From: Lachnospiraceae bacterium | GTDB lineage: Bacteria; Bacillota; Clostridia; Lachnospirales; Lachnospiraceae | Reading direction: 5' to 3' | DNA: 9,797 nt | Assembly: GCA_900772845.1 (NCBI GenBank) | Contig: CAAGSD010000114.1 | Coordinates: 1-9,797 of the forward strand | Part shown: positions 1 through 6,670 of the stretch, in pieces | Position numbering within the stretch: the first letter of the stretch is position 1 | Layout of the letters: every line of letters begins with the position of its first letter | Notes under the pieces: generated by a model | Databases searched by the model: none | Told to the model about the DNA's origin: nothing | What the model saw: only the letters and a program-made list of their open reading frames with translations | Made by a program: the position numbers and the translations under genes

Positions 1-51
1 GATGTAAGGGTATGTGACAATGATATTACCATCCGTTATGACTACCGGTAA
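1..51 (+). CDS. 3' end of a truncated rightward gene, possibly a serine recombinase
   Basis: Frame 1 is open from the window edge to a TAA at 49-51 and encodes a tail reading DVRVCDNDITIRYDYR. The alternating pattern (I/V-x-V, then D/N-rich turn, then I-x-I-x-Y/F-x-Y/F) resembles the last beta strands of many Firmicutes large serine recombinases, and an intrinsic terminator lies 34 bases after the stop, as expected for a real gene end. Sixteen residues are too few for a firm family call; the open frame could also be chance. Confidence 0.35.
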   Translation, partial: DVRVCDNDITIRYDYR

Positions 52-85
52 AAACGTATAAATATTCATAAATGGTATAGATATA

Positions 86-116
86 AAAAGGCTCATCCCA
101 AACGGGAGAGCCTTTT
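86..116. terminator. Bidirectional intrinsic terminator
   Basis: A 9-bp perfect outer stem (86-94 with 108-116, AAAAGGCTC/GAGCCTTTT) encloses a one-base bulge and a 4-bp TCCC/GGGA inner stem with an AAAC loop. A T-run follows in both directions: four T on the plus strand and five T followed by ATAT on the minus strand. It can end the truncated rightward gene and also the leftward small-peptide transcript, so it looks like a shared convergent terminator. A second small hairpin (GCGTC/GACGC, 120-133) sits just before it on the minus strand. Confidence 0.85.
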
Positions 117-153
117 CGTGCGTCTAAGGACGCTCTATTTGTCGAAAACGATA

Positions 154-225
154 TTAGCAGCCAAAATTGAAGTAGCCGCAGAATGCATTCAACCACTGAG
201 AACAGTTAATGAATTTGAAACACAT
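154..225 (-). CDS. Orphan 23-residue four-cysteine peptide
   Basis: On the minus strand an ATG at 223-225 opens a 23-codon frame ending in TAA at 154-156. The product begins MCFKFINC and ends FNFGC, with Cys at residues 2, 8, 16 and 23, five Phe, one Trp and one Lys; it is hydrophobic with little charge. A perfect AAGGAGG lies at 234-240, 8 bases before the ATG, which is the best ribosome binding site in the window. An extended -10 promoter candidate and a bidirectional terminator frame it, predicting a free-standing transcript of about 200 nt. I do not recognise the family. It could be a small membrane-active or metal-binding peptide, a type I toxin, the translated part of a dual-function RNA, or a signalling peptide; no processing or transport gene is in view. 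Real coding is inferred from the expression signals, not from homology. Confidence 0.5.
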   Translation of the reverse strand: MCFKFINCSQWLNAFCGYFNFGC

Positions 226-268
226 ACTTTCTTCCTCCTTTTCCTGTTGCCTGGTGTCCGGTTACGTC

Positions 269-285
269 TGTGTTAGCTAAGCACA
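269..285. promoter_or_regulatory. Inverted repeat near the predicted start of the peptide transcript
   Basis: TGTGTTAGCTAAGCACA is an inverted repeat with a TTAGCTAA core and TGTG/CACA outer arms, with one extra base in one arm. It lies just downstream of the candidate minus-strand -10 element (291-296), where an operator or a 5' leader hairpin would sit. The regulator is unknown, and TGTG/CACA arms alone do not prove a Crp/Fnr-type site. Confidence 0.3.
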
Positions 286-290
286 AATGA

Positions 291-299
291 ATTGTAACA
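291..299 (-). promoter_or_regulatory. Extended -10 promoter candidate for the 23-residue peptide gene
   Basis: Read on the minus strand the site is TGTTACAAT: a TACAAT -10 hexamer (five of six consensus bases) preceded by TG one base upstream. No good -35 hexamer is present at 16-18 bases, which is typical of extended -10 promoters. It predicts a start near 285-288 and a leader of about 60 nt before the ATG at 225. Confidence 0.4.
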
Positions 300-313
300 A
301 TTTCGTAACAATT
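294..313. repeat. Two direct repeats GTAACAATT with 11-base period
   Basis: GTAACAATT occurs at 294-302 and again at 305-313. The 11-base period puts both copies on the same face of the helix, as in the direct-repeat sites of OmpR/PhoB-type response regulators. The repeats overlap the candidate promoter of the peptide gene, so a bound protein would affect that promoter. The regulator cannot be named from this. Confidence 0.45.
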
Positions 314-375
314 AATCTATAGGAGATGACTGGTAAAAAAATAGAAAAAGCAGGAAATGAGATTTGCGTATAAAA

Positions 376-414
376 ATGCAAAAAGAAAGCGCAGAACCAA
401 ATCGATTCTGCGCT
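376..414 (-). terminator. Intrinsic terminator of tRNA-Leu
   Basis: On the minus strand a 9-bp perfect stem AGCGCAGAA/TTCTGCGCT (388-396 with 406-414) with a 9-base loop is followed by a T-rich tail (TTCTTTTTG). It begins 4 bases after the tRNA 3' end, so the tRNA is probably transcribed alone. Confidence 0.85.
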
Positions 415-417
415 AAC

Positions 418-500
418 TGCCGGCAATGGGACTTGAACCCATACGGTGTTGCCACCAACAGATTTTGAGTCTGCCTCGTCTGCCATTCCGACACGCCGGC
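418..500 (-). tRNA. tRNA-Leu (anticodon CAA)
   Basis: The minus strand folds as a class II tRNA of 83 nt. The acceptor stem is GCCGGCG with TGCCGGC (one G-T pair) and discriminator A. The D stem is TCG/CGA. The anticodon stem GCAGA/TCTGT encloses the loop CTCAAAA, giving anticodon CAA, which reads UUG leucine codons. A long variable arm (GGTG-GCAA-CACC) is typical of tRNA-Leu. The T stem is ATGGG/CCCAT with loop TTCAAGT. The 3' CCA is not encoded (GTT follows the discriminator), so it must be added enzymatically. Confidence 0.95.
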
Positions 501-524
501 GTTCAAACACTCACAACAGAATTT

Positions 525-553
525 ATCTTATCATAGTTTAAAAAAGTTGACAA
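525..553 (-). promoter_or_regulatory. Sigma-A-type promoter of tRNA-Leu
   Basis: Read on the minus strand, TTGTCA (548-553) and TAAGAT (525-530) are separated by exactly 17 bases, close to the sigma-A consensus. The predicted start is near 517-519, about 18 bases before the mature tRNA 5' end at 500. The -35 region lies in TTGACAA, so the plus strand also shows a perfect TTGACA (547-552), but no usable -10 follows it at the right distance. Confidence 0.75.
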
Positions 554-586
554 GAGTTTTTTTCCGGAATCTTGCTACTATTTTTC

Positions 587-615
587 TAGTCTTTTTCCAC
601 AAGATGTTGTATAGT
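587..615 (+). promoter_or_regulatory. Weak promoter candidate for the polA cluster
   Basis: TATAGT at 610-615 is a good -10 hexamer (five of six) about 60 bases before the first gene of the rightward cluster. With a 17-base spacer the -35 would be TAGTCT (587-592), a poor match. No better pair is visible between the tRNA promoter and the start codon at 676. Confidence 0.3.
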
Positions 616-675
616 AGAAGTGTATGAGTATAAAGGAACGCAATCTGTAGAACTGTTTTGGAATAGGGTGGAAGC

Positions 676-996
676 ATGAATTGCAAAGAATTTGAAAAAA
701 ATATTCCTGATTTCATTGCGGGGAAACTGGATTTTATGACCTTGCAGGAATTCGGGGAACATATGAAGGAATGCCCGGGCTGCAAGGAAGAACTGGTGAT
801 TCAATTTCTGGTAACGGAAGGTATGCAGCGGCTGGAAGACGGCGATGCTTTTGATCTGCAGAAGGAATTGGAAGTACGGCTTGCGGAGGCAAAACGCAAG
901 GTGAGATTTCATATGGCATTTCTGAAAACAGGAGCCGTGCTGGAAGTGCTGGCGGTGATCTTTCTCATGGGATTTTTAGGATGGATCATTTCCTGA
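676..996 (+). CDS. zf-HC2 domain small membrane protein (anti-sigma-like)
   Basis: A 106-residue protein. The N-terminal part carries Cys3 and the motif H29-x3-C33-x2-C36, the zinc-binding signature of zf-HC2/ZAS domains found in many anti-sigma factors that hold ECF sigma factors at the membrane. A charged, probably helical linker (about 50-80) leads to one hydrophobic segment near the C-terminus (about 87-105, with an unusual Glu90), so the zinc domain should face the cytoplasm. AGGGTGG at 665-671 supports the ATG at 676. No sigma factor gene is adjacent; polA follows after 50 bases, so it is likely the first gene of the cluster. The membrane zinc-finger call is good; an anti-sigma role is only one possibility, and redox or metal sensing or a scaffold role would also fit. 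Confidence 0.8.
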   Translation: MNCKEFEKNIPDFIAGKLDFMTLQEFGEHMKECPGCKEELVIQFLVTEGMQRLEDGDAFDLQKELEVRLAEAKRKVRFHMAFLKTGAVLEVLAVIFLMGFLGWIIS

Positions 997-1046
997 CAGC
1001 GCCGGACAGAATTAAGATAATAGAATTGAGATAGGATAGACAGAGT

Positions 1047-3773
1047 ATGAGTCAGAAACTGGTATTGATCGATGGACACAGTATATTGAACCGGGCATTC
1101 TACGGAGTGCCGGATTTAAGCAACGCAGAGGGATTGCATACCAATGCTGTTTATGGTTTTTTGAATATTATGTTCAAGATCCTGGAAGAGGAAAAGCCGG
1201 AGTATCTGGCAGTGGCGTTTGATGTCCATGCACCGACTTTCCGCCATAAAATGTATGAAGCGTACAAGGGAACGAGAAAGCCTATGCCTGGGGAATTGCG
1301 GGAGCAGGTGCCTGTCATGAAGGAAGTCCTGAAGGCCATGCATATTACCGTCATGGAGCAGGCGGGACTGGAGGCAGATGACATCCTGGGAACTCTGGCG
1401 AAGAAAGCCGAGCAGGCCGGAATGGAAGTATCACTGGTATCCGGAGACAGAGATCTGTTACAGATCGCCACGGATCATATCAAGATCCGGATTCCGAAGA
1501 CGAAGCAGGGCAGAACGGAGATTGAGGACTATTATGCCGCAGATGTGCAGGCAGCCTATCAGGTGACCCCGTTACAGTTTATTGAATTAAAGGCATTGAT
1601 GGGAGATACCGCCGACAATATCCCGGGTGTCCCGAAGGTGGGCGAGAAAACGGCGCAGGCGCTGATGGTGGAGTACGGTTCTCTGGACAATATCTATGCC
1701 CATGTGGAAGAAATTTCGAAAAAGAGTATCAGGGAGTCTCTGATCGAGCACAAAGAACTGGCAGAGCTGAGTAAGACTCTGGCGACCATCAAAACCGACT
1801 GCGAATTGCAGCTGGATTATGAACAGGCAAAGGCGGAAGGCTTCTATACGCCGGAAGCGTATACCTTGTGCAAACGTCTGGAATTTAAAAATATGTTGGG
1901 AAGATTTGAAAAAGATGCTGCTGCCAATGACAGCAAGATCTCAGAAAGTTTCCGAGAGATTACAGAGAAAGAAGCATTTTTAAAATATCTGAAAAACCTG
2001 AAAAAAGCGCAGAAGCAGGCGGAAATTGGACTGTGGCTGATCACGGAGCCAGTGGATGCTGCTACGAAAAAAGAAGAATTGCTGGGGGTGGCGTTGTCTG
2101 TGTCCGATGAGGAGACGGTATTTTACACCCTGACGCATGAAAAGGAACCGGAAGGGCAGTTGAGCCTGTTTGCGGAAGTAACGGAGAGCAGGGACGATAC
2201 TGCTGAGATCGCGAAAGCACTGCAGGAACTTTCCGGAGAGCAGAATATACAGATCGCCACCTTTGACGTGAAGCGCCAGTATGATTATCTGGACCGAAGC
2301 AGTACAGAGCGCTATTTTGACGTATTGATCGCAGCATATCTGCTGAACCCGCTGAAGAATGATTATGACATGGAGGCTATCGCTTCGGAGCATCTGGGTA
2401 TCCTGATTCCGGGCAGAGCGGAAGTATTCGGCAAGAGAGATTTCCGGACACTGCTTTCCGAGGATGCCGGGAAAGCCATGGAATATGCCTGCTACGGAGC
2501 CTATGTCTCCCGGAAAGGTAAAAAGGTGCTGGAGGACAAGCTGGAGGCAACAGGCATGAAATGTCTCATGGAAGAAATGGAGATGCCGCTTTCCCTGGTA
2601 TTGTACGACATGCAAAAAGAAGGCGTTGCGGTAAAGCGTGAGGAACTGAAGGCTTACGGGGATGCACTGGTGGCCAGAATCGAGGAACTGGAGAAGTCTA
2701 TTCATAAGCAGGCCGGAATGGAATTCAACATCAATTCTCCAAAGCAGCTAGGTGAGGTATTATTCGAGACCATGCAGATTCCCGGTGGCAAGAAGACCAA
2801 GACCGGTTATTCCACGGCTGCGGATGTGTTGGAAAAGCTGTCAGCGGATTACACGATTGTAAAGGACATTCTGGAATACAGGGGCTTAACAAAGTTAAAA
2901 TCCACCTATGCGGATGGACTGGCGGCATTCATCGAAGAAGACGGCAGGATCCATACGAATTTCAACCAGACCATTACCGCCACGGGGCGTATCAGTTCCA
3001 CAGAGCCGAATCTGCAGAACATCCCCATGCGTATGGAACTGGGCAGACAGATCCGTAAGGTATTTGTCCCCAGAGAAGGCTATGAATTCATGGATGCGGA
3101 CTATTCCCAGATTGAACTGCGTGTGCTGGCCCACATGTCCGGTGACGAGCAGCTGATCGATGCATACAGACAGGAAGAGGATATTCACCGGATCACGGCA
3201 TCCAAGGTATTCCACACTCCTTTTGAAGAGGTTACGGATCTGCAGCGCCGGAACGCCAAGGCGGTCAATTTCGGTATCGTCTATGGTATCAGTTCCTTTG
3301 GACTGAGTCAGGATCTGAGTATCAGCAAAAAGGAAGCGGCACAGTACATTGAACAGTATTTTGCTACTTACCCGAAGGTGAAGGAATTTATTGACAAGCT
3401 GGTAGCGGATGCAAAGGAAAAGGGTTACACGGAGACCCTGTTCGGCAGAAGACGTCCGATCCCGGAGCTGTCTTCCTCCAATTTCATGCAACGGTCCTTT
3501 GGCGAGCGCGTGGCCATGAATGCCCCTATTCAGGGAACAGCGGCGGATATTATCAAGATCGCCATGATCAAGGTGTGGAAAGCATTGAAAGAGGAAGGGT
3601 TGAAATCCCGTCTGATCCTGCAGGTGCATGACGAACTGTTGATCGAGACTGCACAGGAGGAAGAGGCAAGAGTGCGCGAGATCCTTACGGAAAATATGAA
3701 GTCTGCGGCAGATCTGGCAGTGACACTGGAGATCGATCTGCACACAGGAAATAACTGGTATGAGGCAAAATAA
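1047..3773 (+). CDS. polA: DNA polymerase I
   Basis: A 908-residue family A DNA polymerase used for gap filling, RNA primer removal and excision repair. The N-terminal 5'-3' exonuclease (about 1-290) has its acidic metal ligands in place: D9, D59, ExADD at 109-112, GDRD at 133-136 and GDTADN at 186-191, followed by the helix-hairpin-helix region. The middle domain (about 300-490) has the 3'-5' exonuclease position but lacks its catalytic acids: the DxE motif is absent near 325-335, and the YxxxD motif reads YACYG (480-484). The polymerase domain is complete: motif A DADYSQIE (D685), motif B RRNAKAVNFGIVYG (K738, F742, Y746) and motif C HDE (D862). It should therefore polymerise and remove primers but not proofread, as in Bacillus-type and Taq PolI. 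An AGGA 10 bases upstream supports the start. The TAA is followed directly by the coaE ATG, indicating co-transcription. Confidence 0.97.
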   Translation: MSQKLVLIDGHSILNRAFYGVPDLSNAEGLHTNAVYGFLNIMFKILEEEKPEYLAVAFDVHAPTFRHKMYEAYKGTRKPMPGELREQVPVMKEVLKAMHITVMEQAGLEADDILGTLAKKAEQAGMEVSLVSGDRDLLQIATDHIKIRIPKTKQGRTEIEDYYAADVQAAYQVTPLQFIELKALMGDTADNIPGVPKVGEKTAQALMVEYGSLDNIYAHVEEISKKSIRESLIEHKELAELSKTLATIKTDCELQLDYEQAKAEGFYTPEAYTLCKRLEFKNMLGRFEKDAAANDSKISESFREITEKEAFLKYLKNLKKAQKQAEIGLWLITEPVDAATKKEELLGVALSVSDEETVFYTLTHEKEPEGQLSLFAEVTESRDDTAEIAKALQELSGEQNIQIATFDVKRQYDYLDRSSTERYFDVLIAAYLLNPLKNDYDMEAIASEHLGILIPGRAEVFGKRDFRTLLSEDAGKAMEYACYGAYVSRKGKKVLEDKLEATGMKCLMEEMEMPLSLVLYDMQKEGVAVKREELKAYGDALVARIEELEKSIHKQAGMEFNINSPKQLGEVLFETMQIPGGKKTKTGYSTAADVLEKLSADYTIVKDILEYRGLTKLKSTYADGLAAFIEEDGRIHTNFNQTITATGRISSTEPNLQNIPMRMELGRQIRKVFVPREGYEFMDADYSQIELRVLAHMSGDEQLIDAYRQEEDIHRITASKVFHTPFEEVTDLQRRNAKAVNFGIVYGISSFGLSQDLSISKKEAAQYIEQYFATYPKVKEFIDKLVADAKEKGYTETLFGRRRPIPELSSSNFMQRSFGERVAMNAPIQGTAADIIKIAMIKVWKALKEEGLKSRLILQVHDELLIETAQEEEARVREILTENMKSAADLAVTLEIDLHTGNNWYEAK

Positions 3774-4379
3774 ATGCGTTTTATAGGGATTACCGGCGGT
3801 GTGGGTGCCGGAAAAACAGAGATTTTAAAATATATCGGACAGCATTACAAATGTGAGATCTATCTGGCGGATGAGATCGGGCATAAAGTCAAGGAACCGG
3901 GAACCGAAGGATACCGTGCTTTGGTGGAATTAATGGGAGAAGGGATCCTTGCACCGGACGGACAGATTGATAAGCCGGCAATGGCGGCGGAGATTTTTGC
4001 AGATCCCGCACTGCTACAGCAGGTGAATGCCATCATCCATCCTGCGGTAAAAAAATATCTGGCGGACAGACTGGCGGAAGCAAGGGAACGGGGCAATGTG
4101 GAACTGTTTTTTGTGGAGGCGGCACTTTTGATCGAGAGCGGGTATGAACATATCGTGGATGAAATGTGGTATATCTACGCCAGAGAAGATGTCCGCAGAG
4201 AGAGGCTTTCGGAAAGCCGCAGTTACACACCGGAGAAGATAGAAAAGATCATAGCATCACAGCTTTCGGAGGAAGAATTCCGGAAGCATTGTGATTTTGT
4301 CATTGATAACAGTGACAGTCTGGAAGAGAGTTACAGACAGATCAGACAGAAACTGGAGGCATATTCATGGAAGGAGTAA
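3774..4379 (+). CDS. coaE: Dephospho-CoA kinase
   Basis: A 201-residue cytoplasmic P-loop kinase that catalyses the last step of coenzyme A synthesis, ATP-dependent phosphorylation of the ribose 3'-hydroxyl of dephospho-CoA. The Walker A motif is G8-GVGA-G13-K14-T15 at the very N-terminus. The substrate-binding segment LADEIGHKV follows near residues 31-39, the conserved EAALLIESGY segment comes next, and the lid region carries RRERLSESR. The end, with FVIDNSDSLEE, is typical of the family and the length is normal. The ATG directly follows the polA stop codon, with GAGG inside the end of polA 8 bases upstream, suggesting translational coupling. A polA-coaE order is common in Firmicutes. Its last 13 bases overlap the next gene. 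Confidence 0.96.
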   Translation: MRFIGITGGVGAGKTEILKYIGQHYKCEIYLADEIGHKVKEPGTEGYRALVELMGEGILAPDGQIDKPAMAAEIFADPALLQQVNAIIHPAVKKYLADRLAEARERGNVELFFVEAALLIESGYEHIVDEMWYIYAREDVRRERLSESRSYTPEKIEKIIASQLSEEEFRKHCDFVIDNSDSLEESYRQIRQKLEAYSWKE

Positions 4380-6595
4380 AAGAAAAACAGGGACAGCTGG
4401 TATTCGGACTGGATATCGGTACAAGAAGCATCGTAGGTACGGCTGGATACTTAGACGGCGGAAGATTCCATGTGCTGGCGCAGCGCTCCAAGGAGCATGA
4501 GACCAGAGCCATGCTGGATGGACAGATCCATGACATCGGCAAGGTGGGAGAGACTATTTCCCAAGTAAAGGAACAGCTGGAAGCGGATCTTGGCAGAGAG
4601 CTTACGGAAGTATGTATCGCAGCTGCAGGCCGTGTACTCCGGACGGTGACAACTTATGCGGAGCACAGCTTTGAGAGCGACCGGGAGATCACGCAGGAGG
4701 ATGTGTATTCCTTGTGTACCATGGGTGTAGAAAAGGCTTATGAGGAATTCCAGAACAGTAATACGGATACAGATATGAAGTTTTACTGTGTCGGCTATAC
4801 GGCCATGCGGTATTATATGAATGGCTATCAGATGGGTAATCTGGAGGGACACAAGGCGAAAAACATTGCAGTGGATCTGATCGCCACGTTTCTGCCGGAT
4901 GATGTAGTGGACGGTCTGTATAAGGCAGTGGAATTGGCAGGCCTGCATGTGGCGAATCTGACACTGGAGCCTATTGCCGCCATTCAGGTAGCAATTCCTG
5001 AGAAGTTCCGTATGTTAAATATGGCACTTGTGGACGTAGGTGCGGGTACCAGCGATATTTCCATCACCAAAGAGGGAACCATCACAGCCTACGGCATGAT
5101 CCCCGTAGCGGGAGACAGCCTGACGGATATTCTGGTACAGCATTGTCTTGTGGAATTCGAGGTGGCTGAGCAGATCAAGAGAAAATGCCGGACACAGGAG
5201 ACCATTGAGTACGAAGATATCATGGGACTGCCCCAGACCATCAAGGCCAGCGAAGTGCTGGAACTGCTGGATCCGGAGATTGAACGTATGACCCAGCTGG
5301 TATCCGATACCATCAAAGAACTGAACGGGGACAAACCGGTCAGTGCCGTGTTCGTGGTAGGCGGTGGCGGAATGGTACCCGGTTACACGGAGAAGCTGGC
5401 AGAGAAGCTGGGCATTGTGAAGGAACGTGTGGCAATCCGGGGACAGGAAGTCATGCAGACCATTGCTTTTGAACTGGAAAATGCAAGAAAGGATGCCATG
5501 ATGGTAACACCCATCGGTATCTGCTTAAGCTATTATGTACAGAGTAATAATTTTATTTTCGTGGAATTCAACGGAGAGAGGGTAAAGCTCTACGATAACG
5601 GCAAATTATCCGTGACGGATGCCGCCATGCAGATGCAGTTTCCCAATGACCAGCTGTTCCCCAGAAAAGGGGAAGCCCTTCTGTTTACTGTCAATGGCAA
5701 GACCCGTATGGTGCGGGGGGAACAGGGAGAGGCAGCAGTCATCCGGGTCAACGGGGATGAAGCAGATATGTATACCCAGTTACATAACGGGGACCGTGTA
5801 GTGGTGACACCTTCCACGGAAGGAGAACCGGCGACTCTGGAGCTGGGAAAACTCCCTGAACTGGGAGATGCCCTGCAGGTCTATGTGAACGGCAAACAGA
5901 TCAGTCTGCCGAAGACTGCAGAGGTTAACGGCCACAGAGAGAACGAATTCTACCGGATCGGTCAGAACGACGATATACGGATCCGGAATTCCTATACCGT
6001 AAAGGAGATTGCGGAATTTCTGGATGTACCTCTCAGTGCGGACATCAAGGTCAACGATACAGCAGCACAGCCGGACACCAGAGTCTATGAGCATTTTACC
6101 GTAAGCTGGGATATGAAGAATCCGTTGCCGGAAGGGAGTTATACAGATCTGCCGGATGATGACACAGAAAAGGATGCTTATAGAGAAGGGGCTGCTTATG
6201 TGGAAGGGCCTGTGGTGCAGAAGGTAAAGGATGTGACAGGAGAAGCAGTGACGTCACAGGGGACAGAGACTGCGGCGGAAGACGAGACTGCCGGTGTGAG
6301 CGAACAGACGCCCTCCGGACAGAACGAAGCTGCAACACAGACGGCTCAGAGCCAAAGTACGGCATCGCAGGGAACGCATCCATTAACAGTGATCGTGAAC
6401 CATTCCCCTATTACCATGCAGGGTAAGGCTTCCTATGTATTTGTGGATGTGTTTGATTATATTGATTTTGATCTGGGGTCTTCCGCATCTGCAGGCAGAT
6501 CCATTGTGACGAATTTAAACGGACGTCCGGCACAGTTCATGGAACCTTTAAGCGAGGGAGACGTGATCGAGATCTACTGGAAAAGCATGCACTAG
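4367..6595 (+). CDS. FtsA/SHS2-domain actin-fold ATPase with long C-terminal extension
   Basis: A 742-residue protein; classical FtsA is about 420. Residues 11-375 carry the actin/Hsp70-type ATPase signatures: phosphate-1 loop GLDIGTRSIVG (14-24), an SHS2-like insertion (about 92-170), phosphate-2 loop VDVGAGTSD (222-230) and adenosine motif VFVVGGGGMVPGY (328-340). This supports an ATP-binding, possibly filament-forming cell-division or cell-shape role. From about 395 the protein departs from FtsA: several short segments with a beta-strand pattern around V-N-G (443, 462, 508) or V-N-H (678) and GD/DD turns before a strand (475-480, 534-540, 731-737) look like repeated beta-grasp folds. A Thr/Ser/Gln/Ala-rich acidic linker (about 585-670) precedes the last one. 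The usual FtsA C-terminal amphipathic membrane helix is not seen. GGAGG 7 bases upstream supports the start, which overlaps coaE by 13 bases. The ATPase fold is sure; a division role is inferred from the family. Confidence 0.85.
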   Translation: MEGVKEKQGQLVFGLDIGTRSIVGTAGYLDGGRFHVLAQRSKEHETRAMLDGQIHDIGKVGETISQVKEQLEADLGRELTEVCIAAAGRVLRTVTTYAEHSFESDREITQEDVYSLCTMGVEKAYEEFQNSNTDTDMKFYCVGYTAMRYYMNGYQMGNLEGHKAKNIAVDLIATFLPDDVVDGLYKAVELAGLHVANLTLEPIAAIQVAIPEKFRMLNMALVDVGAGTSDISITKEGTITAYGMIPVAGDSLTDILVQHCLVEFEVAEQIKRKCRTQETIEYEDIMGLPQTIKASEVLELLDPEIERMTQLVSDTIKELNGDKPVSAVFVVGGGGMVPGYTEKLAEKLGIVKERVAIRGQEVMQTIAFELENARKDAMMVTPIGICLSYYVQSNNFIFVEFNGERVKLYDNGKLSVTDAAMQMQFPNDQLFPRKGEALLFTVNGKTRMVRGEQGEAAVIRVNGDEADMYTQLHNGDRVVVTPSTEGEPATLELGKLPELGDALQVYVNGKQISLPKTAEVNGHRENEFYRIGQNDDIRIRNSYTVKEIAEFLDVPLSADIKVNDTAAQPDTRVYEHFTVSWDMKNPLPEGSYTDLPDDDTEKDAYREGAAYVEGPVVQKVKDVTGEAVTSQGTETAAEDETAGVSEQTPSGQNEAATQTAQSQSTASQGTHPLTVIVNHSPITMQGKASYVFVDVFDYIDFDLGSSASAGRSIVTNLNGRPAQFMEPLSEGDVIEIYWKSMH

Positions 6596-6670
6596 TATGT
6601 GTATTAATGCCTAAGATGGAAAACGGCAAAGAGTAAAACAGAAGTAAGATAGAAAAGAGATTAAGAAGTT

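Noticed and set aside
326..373. Plus-strand 15-codon frame right after AGGAG
   Set aside because: The ATG touches the AGGAG with no spacer, so it is not a usable ribosome binding arrangement, and the peptide is Lys-rich and nondescript.
277..510. Minus-strand open frame spanning the tRNA-Leu
   Set aside because: It runs through the tRNA and its terminator, both well supported structures; a coding role there is not credible.
1980..2705. Long open frame on the minus strand (241 codons) within polA
   Set aside because: It lies wholly opposite a clearly coding PolA region, has no recognisable protein features, and is explained by codon bias of the sense gene.
2895..3743. Minus-strand open frame of 282 codons opposite the polymerase domain
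   Set aside because: Antisense shadow of the conserved polA motifs; no protein-like motif or independent expression signal.
4451..4948. Minus-strand open frame of 165 codons opposite the FtsA-like gene
   Set aside because: It overlaps the ATPase core motifs of the sense gene and shows no family resemblance.
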